Positions 53,551-62,382 of a stretch of 64,000 nucleotides of DNA are shown here, piece by piece. The translations under genes and the position numbers were made by a program. The stretch covers positions 2,542,001-2,606,000 of the forward strand of contig NZ_CP150276.1 in the NCBI RefSeq assembly GCF_037977235.1, in the 5' to 3' direction. The notes below the pieces were generated by a model. It saw only the letters and a program-made list of their open reading frames with translations, was not told the origin of the DNA and did no database searches. The DNA is from Paenibacillus sp. FSL K6-0276. GTDB lineage: Bacteria > Bacillota > Bacilli > Paenibacillales > Paenibacillaceae. Each line of letters starts with the position of its first letter. Position 1 is the first letter of the stretch.

Positions 53551-54627
53551 ATGAGCTCAAACATACATTCCGTAGTCATCGTTGGCTTTGGAGGAATGGG
53601 AAGTTATCACGCAAAATTGATTAAGGAGACAAACTCCCTAGAAGTGGTTGGAACATATGACGTGCTTGAAGCACGTCGTACGGACTCCATCAAAGCTGGT
53701 TACAAGGCTTATGAGAGTTATGAAGAAGTATTAGCAGATCCTGCAGTTGAGATTGTTCTTATTGCTACACCAAATGATGTGCACAAAGAAATTGCTATAC
53801 GTGCGCTCCAAGCTGGCAAACATGTTATTTGTGAGAAGCCGGTCGCTATGTCGAAGCAAGAGCTTCAAGAAATGCTGGCCGCTGCAGATGCAGCAGGACG
53901 TGTGTTCATGGTTCACCAGAACAGACGTTGGGATGAGGATTTCTTAACTATCAAAAAAATGTATGATCAAGAGACCATCGGTTCTTTGTTCCAGATCGAA
54001 TCTCGCGTACACGGGGCGAATGGTATTCCAGGAGACTGGCGCCATGTCAAGGCGCAAGGTGGAGGAATGCTGCTGGATTGGGGCGTTCATTTATTGGATC
54101 AGCTCTTATTTATGATCGACAGCAAAGTCACCAGTGTGAGTAGCAGTCTGAGCTTTATTCTAGGCAATGATGTAGATGATGGTTTTGAAGCCATTCTGCA
54201 ATTTGAGAATGGGATTAAAGCTATCGTTGAGGTTGGCACAACCAACTTTATTACGCTACCTAGATGGTATGTGAAGGGTATTGAAGGTACTGGAATTATT
54301 GAAGATTGGTCTTTAACTGGACGATTAGTAACTAGAAACAATGAAGGTGAAAAAATCGAGCCGAAGCCTATTCGTGCAGGTGTAGGATTAACCAAAACTA
54401 TGGCGCCTCCTTCGGAAGGGGCTACCATTACAGAAGCTTTACCTCAACCAGCGGAACTACGCTCTAGCTTCTATGACAATTTCGCAGCCGTTATTGAGGG
54501 AACAGCCGAACCAATCGTTAAGAATGCTGAAGTAATACGTGTTCAGAATTTGATTGAAGCTATTTTTGAATCTGCTGAGAAGAATCAAGTGCTGAAAGAC
54601 TTCGATATGTATGGTGAAGGTAAGTAA
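53551..54627 (+). CDS. Gfo/Idh/MocA-family oxidoreductase
   Basis: The 358-residue protein has VVIVGFGGMGSYHAKLI, ICEKPVAMSKQEL and LLDWGVHLLDQLLFMID. It is only distantly similar to the preceding paralog, so the two probably act on successive or different intermediates. AGGAG lies 9 bases before ATG 53551; an ATG at 53530 and a longer open frame into the previous gene are alternatives. Confidence 0.9.
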   Translation: MSSNIHSVVIVGFGGMGSYHAKLIKETNSLEVVGTYDVLEARRTDSIKAGYKAYESYEEVLADPAVEIVLIATPNDVHKEIAIRALQAGKHVICEKPVAMSKQELQEMLAAADAAGRVFMVHQNRRWDEDFLTIKKMYDQETIGSLFQIESRVHGANGIPGDWRHVKAQGGGMLLDWGVHLLDQLLFMIDSKVTSVSSSLSFILGNDVDDGFEAILQFENGIKAIVEVGTTNFITLPRWYVKGIEGTGIIEDWSLTGRLVTRNNEGEKIEPKPIRAGVGLTKTMAPPSEGATITEALPQPAELRSSFYDNFAAVIEGTAEPIVKNAEVIRVQNLIEAIFESAEKNQVLKDFDMYGEGK

Positions 54628-54653
54628 ACTATTTGCAAAAGAGGTGACTTACA

Positions 54654-55622
54654 ATGAAACTTGGAGTATTTATGGTCTTGTTTGGTGGTCGCAAGCTGGA
54701 GGATGCTCTTGATTATGTAGCATCCAAAGGTCTAAGGGCGGTAGAGGTCGGTACAGGAGGCAATCCTGGTAACAGTCATTGTGATCCTAAGATGCTTCTC
54801 GAGAATGAGACAGCATTGAAAGAATTCAAACATGCCGTGGAATCCCGTGGATTGACGATCAGTGCACTGAGTTGTCACGGAAATCCGCTACACCCACAAA
54901 AAGAGCTTGCCCAAAAGGATCATGAGGACTTTGTGAACTCGGTCAAATTGGCGCAAAAGCTAGGTGTTCCAGTCGTTAATACGTTCTCTGGATGTCCAGG
55001 TGATCATGAGGGTGCCAAGTATCCGAACTGGCCGGTAGCTCCATGGCCAAATGATTATCAAGAAATTCTGGATTGGCAATGGGAGAATAAAGTGATTCCT
55101 TACTGGACCGAATGGGGAGCATTTGCCGCAAAGCATGATGTGAAGGTTGGTCTTGAGCTGCACGGTGGATTCTCCGTCCACACACCAGGTACGCTGCTGC
55201 GACTCAGAGAAGCTGCGGGTGAAGTGATCGGCGCTAACCTAGATCCGAGTCATATGTGGTGGCAAGGGATTGATCCGGTGCAAGCGATTCATATTTTGGG
55301 GCGCCAAGGCGCAATCCATCACTTCCACGCTAAAGATACAGTCATTGATCCAGTCAATGTCAATATGCATGGCTTAACAGATATGCAATCCTATACCAAA
55401 ATGCTTGACCGTGCATGGCAGTTCCGTTCGGTTGGCTTTGGACATGATCTTAAGACTTGGGCTGACATTATGAGCGCTCTTCGTTTGGTGGGTTATGATT
55501 ATGTAGTCAGTATTGAGCATGAAGATGGATTGATGTCTGTGGAAGAAGGCTTCTCCAAAGCTGTAAGTAATCTTCAACAAGTGTTGATTGAGGAGCCACT
55601 GACAGAAATGTGGTGGGTTTAA
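54654..55622 (+). CDS. sugar phosphate isomerase/epimerase family protein
   Basis: The 322-residue TIM-barrel protein has VGLELHGGFSVHTPG, IGANLDPSHMWWQGIDP and HHFHAKDTVID, covering the family metal ligands. It closes the isomerase-oxidoreductase-oxidoreductase-isomerase cluster. AGAGGTGAC precedes the ATG. A terminator follows. Confidence 0.9.
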   Translation: MKLGVFMVLFGGRKLEDALDYVASKGLRAVEVGTGGNPGNSHCDPKMLLENETALKEFKHAVESRGLTISALSCHGNPLHPQKELAQKDHEDFVNSVKLAQKLGVPVVNTFSGCPGDHEGAKYPNWPVAPWPNDYQEILDWQWENKVIPYWTEWGAFAAKHDVKVGLELHGGFSVHTPGTLLRLREAAGEVIGANLDPSHMWWQGIDPVQAIHILGRQGAIHHFHAKDTVIDPVNVNMHGLTDMQSYTKMLDRAWQFRSVGFGHDLKTWADIMSALRLVGYDYVVSIEHEDGLMSVEEGFSKAVSNLQQVLIEEPLTEMWWV

Positions 55623-55686
55623 ATTAATTGATGAACAGCTGTAATTTCTGGTGAAAGCAGTAGTGAATCAATTATATAGATATAAG

Positions 55687-55716
55687 AAATGACGTGCGCA
55701 AGCACGTCATTTTCCT
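55687..55716 (+). terminator. intrinsic terminator
   Basis: AAATGACGTGC and GCACGTCATTT form a perfect 11-bp stem closed by a GCAA tetraloop, ending the sugar cluster. Confidence 0.85.
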
Positions 55717-55761
55717 GTATCGATAATCTGAATCTTAAACCATACAAATTGGAGGACGATC

Positions 55762-56019
55762 ATGCAGCCGATAAAAATACAGAGAGAACACAAACTTCAG
55801 ATTACATCCAGTATTCAGGATTATTTTGATACGGAGTTATCTAGCGAAATTGGCCAATTAGCAAGTGAGAATCTTCTCGATTTTATGCTCAAAGAACTCT
55901 CGCCTTATATTTATAATCAGGCACTGGCAGACGCCCGTAAAGTGATTGAGCAAAAGATGATTTCCATAGAAGAAGAAATGTATGCTCTCGAGCAACCATT
56001 AACATTAGGGAAAAGATAA
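55762..56019 (+). CDS. DUF2164-family protein
   Basis: The 85-residue protein matches DUF2164: IQDYFDTELSSEIGQLASENLLDF interrupted into helices, then KELSPYIYNQALADARKVI. The function is unknown. GGAGG lies seven bases before the ATG. It is convergent with fabV, 20 bases away. Confidence 0.8.
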   Translation: MQPIKIQREHKLQITSSIQDYFDTELSSEIGQLASENLLDFMLKELSPYIYNQALADARKVIEQKMISIEEEMYALEQPLTLGKR

Positions 56020-56039
56020 CCCGCGACACGATTTAATAT

Positions 56040-57233
56040 TTATCGCAGATTTGTAATCGTAACTTCTTCTGGATCAGTCTCGACTTCATAATCTACACCA
56101 TCCGTCTTGAAACCAAATAACTGGAAGAACTCCAGTTTGTAGCTTTGTAGATCTGTCAGTTCATAGATGTTGTCTGTAGTGAGTTCATCCCAGATCTGAG
56201 TCACTTGATTCTGTACAGCTGGGGACATCTCCCAGTCATCTATTCGGATACGGCCTTCTTCATCCACTGGAGTCCCTTCTAATGCATAGAGACGCTCTGC
56301 AAACAACCGATAGGTTTGCTCAATACAGCCTTCATGAAGTCCTTTCTCTTTCATGACTTTGTATAGCGCAGAAGTGTACAGGGGTACGACAGGAATCGCC
56401 GAGCTAGACTGTGTGACGAGACCTTTCGTAACCGCTACATATGCCCGACCATCTATAATAGAAAGTTCTTCGTTAAGCGTATGTGCTGTTGATTCGAGAT
56501 GATCTTTTGCACGCCCAATCGTGCCTTTGCGATATACGGATTGGGTGAGTTCTGGTCCAATATAAGAGAAAGCGATTGTGGTGGCATGATCAGCTAATGC
56601 TCCAGCTTCCAGGAGTGCTTCAATCCAAAGCTGCCAATCGTCACCACCCATGACTCGAATGGTATCATCGATTTCCTTGTCGGTAGCGTGTTCGATGGAG
56701 ATTTGGCTTACCTCACCTGTATGAAAGTTTACGGTTTTATTCGTGTAGGTATCTCCTATAGGTTTAATTACGGAGTTATAAATTTCACCCGTCACAGGAT
56801 CTGTTCGGCGAGCAGAAGCCACACTGTATATGACTAGATCAACTTGTCCCAACTCACTGAGAATCAGTTGTATGGTTCTATCCTTGGTCTCCTTGGAGAA
56901 GGCATCACCGGTTACGCTGAAGGATTGAAGACCAGATTTCTCTGCAAGCTCTTCAAAAGCTGCTGAATTGTACCACCCAGCAGAGGCTGTACGGGTTCCA
57001 TTGCTGCTGCTCTGGCGGTAGACACCCACCGTGCTGGCTCCAGCCCCAAAGGCGGCTGTAATCCGTGAGGCGAGGCCATATCCTGTAGAGGCGCCAATGA
57101 CAAGCACCTTGCGTGGTCCTTTGATCTCGGGTTGTGTCTGGATATATTCGATTTGCCGTTCTACTTGACGAGCGCAACCTTGCGGATGGGCGGTAGTACA
57201 GATAAAGCCGCGTGTTCTAGGTTTGATAATCAT
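56040..57233 (-). CDS. fabV: trans-2-enoyl-ACP/CoA reductase FabV
   Basis: The 397-residue protein has the FabV N-terminus (MIIKPRTRGFICTTAHP), an NADH-binding site VLVIGASTGYGLASR, and YSVASARRTDP. The catalytic pattern Tyr-x8-Lys is present in YRKGTIGRAK. FabV reduces the enoyl group in the last step of fatty acid elongation and is known for resistance to triclosan. It is best known from Gram-negatives; Bacillales normally use FabI/FabL. No other fab gene is adjacent, but a FabF-like gene lies 3.8 kb away. Confidence 0.93.
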   Translation of the reverse strand: MIIKPRTRGFICTTAHPQGCARQVERQIEYIQTQPEIKGPRKVLVIGASTGYGLASRITAAFGAGASTVGVYRQSSSNGTRTASAGWYNSAAFEELAEKSGLQSFSVTGDAFSKETKDRTIQLILSELGQVDLVIYSVASARRTDPVTGEIYNSVIKPIGDTYTNKTVNFHTGEVSQISIEHATDKEIDDTIRVMGGDDWQLWIEALLEAGALADHATTIAFSYIGPELTQSVYRKGTIGRAKDHLESTAHTLNEELSIIDGRAYVAVTKGLVTQSSSAIPVVPLYTSALYKVMKEKGLHEGCIEQTYRLFAERLYALEGTPVDEEGRIRIDDWEMSPAVQNQVTQIWDELTTDNIYELTDLQSYKLEFFQLFGFKTDGVDYEVETDPEEVTITNLR

Positions 57234-57360
57234 GATAATGGTTTCCTCTCTTTCATAAAAAGCAGGCTAATGATACTCGTTAGTTCTAATTTTAACAATT
57301 TTCATTCAATTGGAGAAGGATTGTTTATCGTTAATACTAAATCTTAATGGTGGTGAGAGC

Positions 57361-58323
57361 TTGGAAAGTTTTACTAAAACGAAATTAACGACAGATCAGC
57401 AGAGCATTCTAGTAGGTGCTGCTTTTGGAAGTCATGTGAACATTATTCGAAGTACGGAACTGACGGGAGGTTATTTTAACGCAGCATATGACCTTCTATT
57501 GTCAGATGGTAGAGCCATGATCCTAAAGATAGCGCCATCAGATGAGACAGACACCCTTAGTTACGAGCACGATATCATGGCTACTGAGGTTGCAGCGATG
57601 CAACTGATGAAGTCTAAAGGGACAGTACCCGTGCCTGAGGTATACGCTTATGATAACAGTAAAAATTTGATTTCGAGTGAGTTTTTTTTCATGGAGAAAA
57701 TAATCGGCCAGCCCTATAATGAAATTAAGGAAGAACTGAGTCCGCAGCAGAGAATAAGTATTGAGGCAGAGTTAGGTCGTTATTGCCAGTTAATTAATGA
57801 GATTCATGGTGAGCGTTTCGGATTATTCAATGCGTCCACACAGATAAAAGGGACTTCGTGGCGGGAAACATTTAAGCATTTAATGATGAACTTGCTTGAC
57901 GATGCACGTCGTTTAAAGGCAAAGATGCCCATTCCGTTAGAAACCGTTGAGGCAGAGATCATAAGTCGCCTACATGTTATGGATGTGGTCACTGAGCCTC
58001 GTTTAGTACACTGGGATTTATGGGACGGCAATGTGTTTGTGCGAGAGGGCAGCATTGTCGCATTGATTGATTGGGAACGGGCACTGTGGGGCGATCCGCT
58101 TATGGAATATTATTTTCGCTATATTGAGAATTCCGAGCATTTCTGCAGAGGTTACGGGAATAGCTTCGACAACCCTAATGAATGTGCTCGCAAAAAACTC
58201 TACGATTTATATATCGACTTAATTTACTTCATCGAGTGTTATTCGCGCAAGTACGACAGCCAAGACCACCTTAAGTGGGCACATGATAATCTGCTAGAGG
58301 GCTGGGATCGGTTCATGGCTTAA
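57361..58323 (+). CDS. aminoglycoside phosphotransferase-like (APH) kinase
   Basis: The 320-residue protein has a kinase fold of the APH/choline kinase type: GGYFNAAYDLLLSDGR (nucleotide loop), the catalytic loop LVHWDLWDGNVFV and the metal-binding IDWERALWGDP. The substrate is unknown; such genes are often not resistance genes. The start TTG 57361 has GGTGGTGAG upstream; an upstream TTG at 57310 would add 17 residues. Confidence 0.85.
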   Translation: MESFTKTKLTTDQQSILVGAAFGSHVNIIRSTELTGGYFNAAYDLLLSDGRAMILKIAPSDETDTLSYEHDIMATEVAAMQLMKSKGTVPVPEVYAYDNSKNLISSEFFFMEKIIGQPYNEIKEELSPQQRISIEAELGRYCQLINEIHGERFGLFNASTQIKGTSWRETFKHLMMNLLDDARRLKAKMPIPLETVEAEIISRLHVMDVVTEPRLVHWDLWDGNVFVREGSIVALIDWERALWGDPLMEYYFRYIENSEHFCRGYGNSFDNPNECARKKLYDLYIDLIYFIECYSRKYDSQDHLKWAHDNLLEGWDRFMA

Positions 58324-58387
58324 CACATTTTTGGCACAACTACAATATAGAAGATTAGGAGGAAGAACAGGAGGAAGGGGACGCTCA

Positions 58388-58775
58388 TGTTTGAATGGCT
58401 GAGTGTACATATAAATGAGGTAAATTTACTGTGGCTGTTGCCGTTACTATTTATGTTTCACGATCATTTATGCGAAAAATGTATCGCTCGATGATGCACA
58501 TGACTACACGTAATTTTGCTTTGGATGTGTTATTCGTGTATATTTTGATAGTGGCAGTAACCTGCATCGCAGTATTCTTTTCATACCATTTATTGTATTT
58601 AGCAGTACTTGCAGGGTTCTTCTTCCATTTATTTACTCATCTTGGACAGACTATTTATTTGGAAATGTATACACCTAGCGTTGTTACAATAGTACTAGGA
58701 GTTCTTCCTTATTCTATTTATGCGTATTATCGACTATTGGATGACAGCGTGGTATCAGTCGCAGCTAGTGAATAA
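58388..58775 (+). pseudogene. HXXEE-domain membrane protein, frameshifted
   Basis: AGGAAGGGG and ATG 58388 open a frame reading LLWLLPLLFMFHD that stops at 58484. The rest (RNFALDVLFVYILIV, LAVLAGFFFHLFTHLGQ, VVTIVLGVLPYSIYAYY) lies in the next frame. Together these match the HXXEE family, whose defining H-x-x-E-E motif should follow FHD and is destroyed at the joint near 58470. Family function is unknown. Confidence 0.72.
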
Positions 58776-58937
58776 TAAGCACGCAATAAACAGAACTAGT
58801 ACTAAAGTCTGCTGCTAGCCATATTTTTTCAGAAAAATCTTGACTAGAACCCTTAAAACTAGATAAAATAATACTTATTGCTTACAACATGCTGAGAATC
58901 ATTATCATAATTGACGAGGAAATGAGAGGGTGACAAG

Positions 58938-60005
58938 ATGGAGCGCCTTTTAGAGGTAAAAGACTTAGCGATATCATTCAAAACACACGGCGGAGAAGTG
59001 CAAGCAATCCGTGGTGTTAGCTTCCATGTAGATAAAGGTGAAACTCTAGCGATTGTTGGGGAGTCAGGTTCCGGTAAAAGTGTAACCTCACAAGCAGTTA
59101 TGAAGCTAGTTCCTACTCCACCAGGTGAATATAAACGCGGACAGATTCTTTTCGATGGACAAGATTTGATTGGCAAGACTGAGAAGCAGATGCAGAAAAT
59201 TCGTGGTAAAGAGATCGGTATGATCTTCCAAGATCCGATGACCTCACTGAATCCGATGATGAAGGTCGGTAGACAAATTACTGAAGTGCTGCTCAAACAT
59301 GAGAATATTTCCAAGGCTGATGCGAATAAACGTGGGATTGAGCTTCTTAATCTTGTGGGTATTCCTTCACCAGAACGTCGCTTTAATCAATATCCACATG
59401 AATTTAGTGGTGGTATGCGTCAACGTGTAGTTATAGCAATGGCGCTTGCTGCGAACCCTAAACTTCTGATTGCGGATGAGCCGACTACAGCGCTCGACGT
59501 AACCATTCAGGCACAAATCCTTGATTTGATGAAAGAATTGCAGAAGAAGATTGATACGGCTATTATTTTTATCACCCATGATCTCGGGGTTGTAGCAAGA
59601 ATGGCAGATCGCGTAGCAGTAATGTATGCCGGACAAATTGTTGAAATGGGAACAGCGGAAGAGATCTTCTATGATCCAAGACACCCATACACTTGGGGCT
59701 TGCTAGCTTCCATGCCAAGTTTGGAAAGCAAAGGATCTTTGCTCACAGCGATTCCAGGTACACCACCCGATCTGATCAAACCGCCAAAGGGTGATGCCTT
59801 TGCACTACGTAGCACTTATGCTATGCAGATCGACATGGAAAAAGAGCCACCTATGTATAAAGTTTCGGATACACATATGGTGAAGTCTTGGCTGTTGCAT
59901 CCGATGGCTCCTAAGGTTGAGCCGCCGGAAGTCGTTAAGAAGAGACAACGCGTGCTTAAGAACACTTATCCAGAGCCTGTTTTAGTGGAAAATAACGCTA
60001 AATAA
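58938..60005 (+). CDS. oligopeptide/dipeptide ABC transporter ATP-binding protein (OppD/DppD type)
   Basis: The 355-residue ATPase has GESGSGKSVTSQAV (Walker A), FSGGMRQRVVIAMAL (signature), LLIADEPTTALD (Walker B) and the OppD-specific C-terminal extension (PGTPPDLIKPPKGDAF). OppD normally works with OppF and two permeases; none are adjacent, so it is an orphan unless its partners are elsewhere. GAGAGGGTG precedes the ATG; a terminator follows. Confidence 0.92.
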   Translation: MERLLEVKDLAISFKTHGGEVQAIRGVSFHVDKGETLAIVGESGSGKSVTSQAVMKLVPTPPGEYKRGQILFDGQDLIGKTEKQMQKIRGKEIGMIFQDPMTSLNPMMKVGRQITEVLLKHENISKADANKRGIELLNLVGIPSPERRFNQYPHEFSGGMRQRVVIAMALAANPKLLIADEPTTALDVTIQAQILDLMKELQKKIDTAIIFITHDLGVVARMADRVAVMYAGQIVEMGTAEEIFYDPRHPYTWGLLASMPSLESKGSLLTAIPGTPPDLIKPPKGDAFALRSTYAMQIDMEKEPPMYKVSDTHMVKSWLLHPMAPKVEPPEVVKKRQRVLKNTYPEPVLVENNAK

Positions 60006-60036
60006 GCTGCTTAACTTATGTGAAATTCAAATTAAT

Positions 60037-60073
60037 AACGTCAGGCCATTTCGATGGCTTGGCGTTTTTTTTA
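60037..60073 (+). terminator. intrinsic terminator
   Basis: AACGTCAGGCCAT pairs with ATGGCTTGGCGTT around a TTCG loop, followed by eight T. Confidence 0.9.
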
Positions 60074-60188
60074 TGGGAAAAAATTCACTACGATTTAAAT
60101 GGATGTGAAATAATACGAACTTAATTAAATGAAAGGATAGACTTTTTTTTCGTTTCAAGATGAAAAGGCATACATAGGGGGTATAACA

Positions 60189-60991
60189 ATGAGAAAAGCC
60201 GTATCGAACAATATTGAAGGGACCTACAAGAATAAGGGTGTCATTCTGAAGTCAGGTATGGCAGGTATTGGTGATGACGGAGAAATTTACGATGCCACTC
60301 AAAAGCCGAATGTAGTGGATCCTGATGTGTTTTTTGATAAAGAAGGAAAATTGTGGATGGTTTACGGTTCTTATTCCGGTGGTATTTTCATTATGGAACT
60401 AGATGCTAATACAGGATTCCCACTACCAGATCAAGGTTATGGCAAAAAGCTTCTTGGTGCGAATCATGCTCGGATAGAAGCCCCATATATGTTGTATAGT
60501 CCTGAAACGGATTACTACTATCTGTTCCTATCATATGGTGGTCTGACTGCAGATGGTGGATATAACATCTGTGTAGCTCGTTCAAAGACGCCGGATGGAC
60601 CTTTCGAAGATTCAGAGGGTCAGGATATGATTAATGCACAAGGATCGCCTACCGTATTGTTCGATGATCCAGCATATGCTCCTTACGGAGTTAAACTAAT
60701 GGGGAATTCGAATTCCTGAATACGGATGACGAGCTGCCAGTGAGTGGTGAAGGATATGTATCACCAGGTAATAACTCAGCATTTTATGATGAAGAGAATG
60801 GCAAGTATTATCTGATTCAATTGACGAAGAGTGGTAAGATCAAGGGCGCTGTAAAGGGGAAGTGGAAGCTTATCGATGATCCTACTTCAGAGCTTACTAT
60901 TGACGGTTCTACTTATAAAGGTGTGTTCCAGAAAGAGTGGAATGAAGCTACAGCAAGTAATGGGGTTCCAATTAGTCCTGAGAATGACTAA
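60189..60991 (+). pseudogene. GH43-family arabinanase-type glycoside hydrolase, decayed
   Basis: AGGGGG and ATG-AGA-AAA are followed directly by AVSNNIEGTYKNKGVI, an interior GH43 segment, so the signal peptide and first blades have been deleted in frame. The body shows VVDPDVFFDKEGKLWMVYG and ARIEAPYMLYSPETDYY. Near 60708 one base is missing (GAATTCGAATTC where N-Y-E-F-L is expected) and the next frame continues with EGYVSPGNNSAFYDEENG. A second deletion joins YYLI to the C-terminal module KGAVKGKWKLIDDP. The intact enzyme would have cleaved arabinan outside the cell. Confidence 0.82.
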
Positions 60992-61019
60992 GCTGGAACC
61001 TCATTTTATTTATGAACGG

Positions 61020-62258
61020 TCAGTCTTCAAACTTCCGAATTACAATGACAGCATTATGCCCACCGAAACCAAAGGAGTTAGACATTCCTATATTAAGATC
61101 AGTTTTTCGCGCAATGTTCGGGACATAATCTAGATCACAGATGGAATCCTTGATCTCTTGATTAATAGTAGGGGGAATGATTCCTTCTTGTATACTCTTA
61201 ATCAGGGCTATGGCCTCTAGGCCACCAGCCGCCCCTAAAGCGTGTCCGATCATAGACTTATTAGCTGTTATAGGAATCCGATGCGCTTGATCGCCGAATA
61301 ACTTCTTTATCGCAAGAGTTTCGGAGCGGTCACCTACTACTGTACTTGTGGCATGAGCGCTGATTACATCCACATCATTAGGTTGGAGATTAGCTTCATT
61401 CAGTGCAAGCTTCATTGCCTGATAAGCACCGATTCCTTCCGGATGGGTAGCGACCATATGATAGGCATCAGAGCTGGCACCATAGCCGATGACCTCTTCG
61501 TGAATCTTGGCATTTCTACGCTGCGCGTGAGAGAGTGACTCCAGAATGACAATGCCTCCTCCTTCCCCGATGACAAATCCGTCCCGCCCCCCGTCAAAAG
61601 GTCGACTCGCCTTAATAGGCTCCTCATTTCGAGAGGATAAGGAGGTGGCATTGCCGAAACTGGCTAAGGAGATTTCAGTAATGGCTGCTTCTGATCCACC
61701 AGCAATTACTATGTCGGCACCACCATGACGGATCAACCGGAAGGCTTCACCGATCGCCGTATTCCCAATAGAGCAGGCAGTTACTGGAGACATCGTAGGA
61801 CCTAAAGCTCCTAATTTAATGCTGATCATCGCCGCAGCCATATTGGAGATCATCATGGGAATTAAAGTGGGGCTGACCCGATCCGGTCCACGGCCCTTTA
61901 GCACACTCCCTTGCTCTATCAAGGTTTGAATCCCTCCAACGCCTGAGCCTACATATACACCGACTCGTTCCTTGTCAATCTGATCAAGCTGTAGACCGGA
62001 ATGTGTCCACGCATCTTCAGCGGCTGCGAGTGCGAACTGACTAAATCTATCCATTCTGCGTGCCTCTTTACGGCCAAATCTGGCCTCCGCATCGAAATCA
62101 TGCACAATTCCTGCAATCTTTGACTTAAAGTTAGAAGTATCAAATGAAGTGATTGGGGATATACCCGACTCACCAGAAACCAGACGATCCCAGAATTGAT
62201 CTATTGTATTTCCAAGAGGCGAGATTAAGCCCATGCCTGTAATAACTACGCGTTCCAT
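61020..62258 (-). CDS. beta-ketoacyl-ACP synthase II-like protein (FabF paralog)
   Basis: The 412-residue thiolase-fold protein has the KAS triad: Cys in VTACSIGNTAIGEAF (near residue 163), His in ISAHATST and His in NKSMIGHALGAAGG. In housekeeping FabF these read TACATGTNAIG and AHGTSTP, so this is a variant that may prefer other acyl chains or serve a secondary pathway. GAGGAGG precedes the ATG. It stands outside a fab operon and diverges from an MmyB-like regulator. Confidence 0.88.
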   Translation of the reverse strand: MERVVITGMGLISPLGNTIDQFWDRLVSGESGISPITSFDTSNFKSKIAGIVHDFDAEARFGRKEARRMDRFSQFALAAAEDAWTHSGLQLDQIDKERVGVYVGSGVGGIQTLIEQGSVLKGRGPDRVSPTLIPMMISNMAAAMISIKLGALGPTMSPVTACSIGNTAIGEAFRLIRHGGADIVIAGGSEAAITEISLASFGNATSLSSRNEEPIKASRPFDGGRDGFVIGEGGGIVILESLSHAQRRNAKIHEEVIGYGASSDAYHMVATHPEGIGAYQAMKLALNEANLQPNDVDVISAHATSTVVGDRSETLAIKKLFGDQAHRIPITANKSMIGHALGAAGGLEAIALIKSIQEGIIPPTINQEIKDSICDLDYVPNIARKTDLNIGMSNSFGFGGHNAVIVIRKFED

Positions 62259-62311
62259 AATGATCCTCCTCGACTTGTGTATATTAGTATTTTTCCACTT
62301 ATTTTATCCTA

Positions 62312-62353
62312 TTACAAGTTATCGTTTATCCTAGTATAATTTGTACTATACTA
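62312..62353 (+). promoter_or_regulatory. promoter of the MmyB-like regulator with overlapping palindrome
   Basis: TTACAA (62312-62317), 17 bases, TATAAT (62335-62340). The palindrome TAGTATA-8-TATACTA (62332-62353) covers the -10, where an autorepressor or shared operator for both divergent genes would sit. Confidence 0.6.
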
Positions 62354-62382
62354 AGAAATGTAACAGGGAGGAGAGTGAGCCT

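Noticed and set aside
57361..58323. Antibiotic resistance phosphotransferase
   Set aside because: It has the APH fold motifs, but nothing in the sequence points to an aminoglycoside or macrolide substrate.
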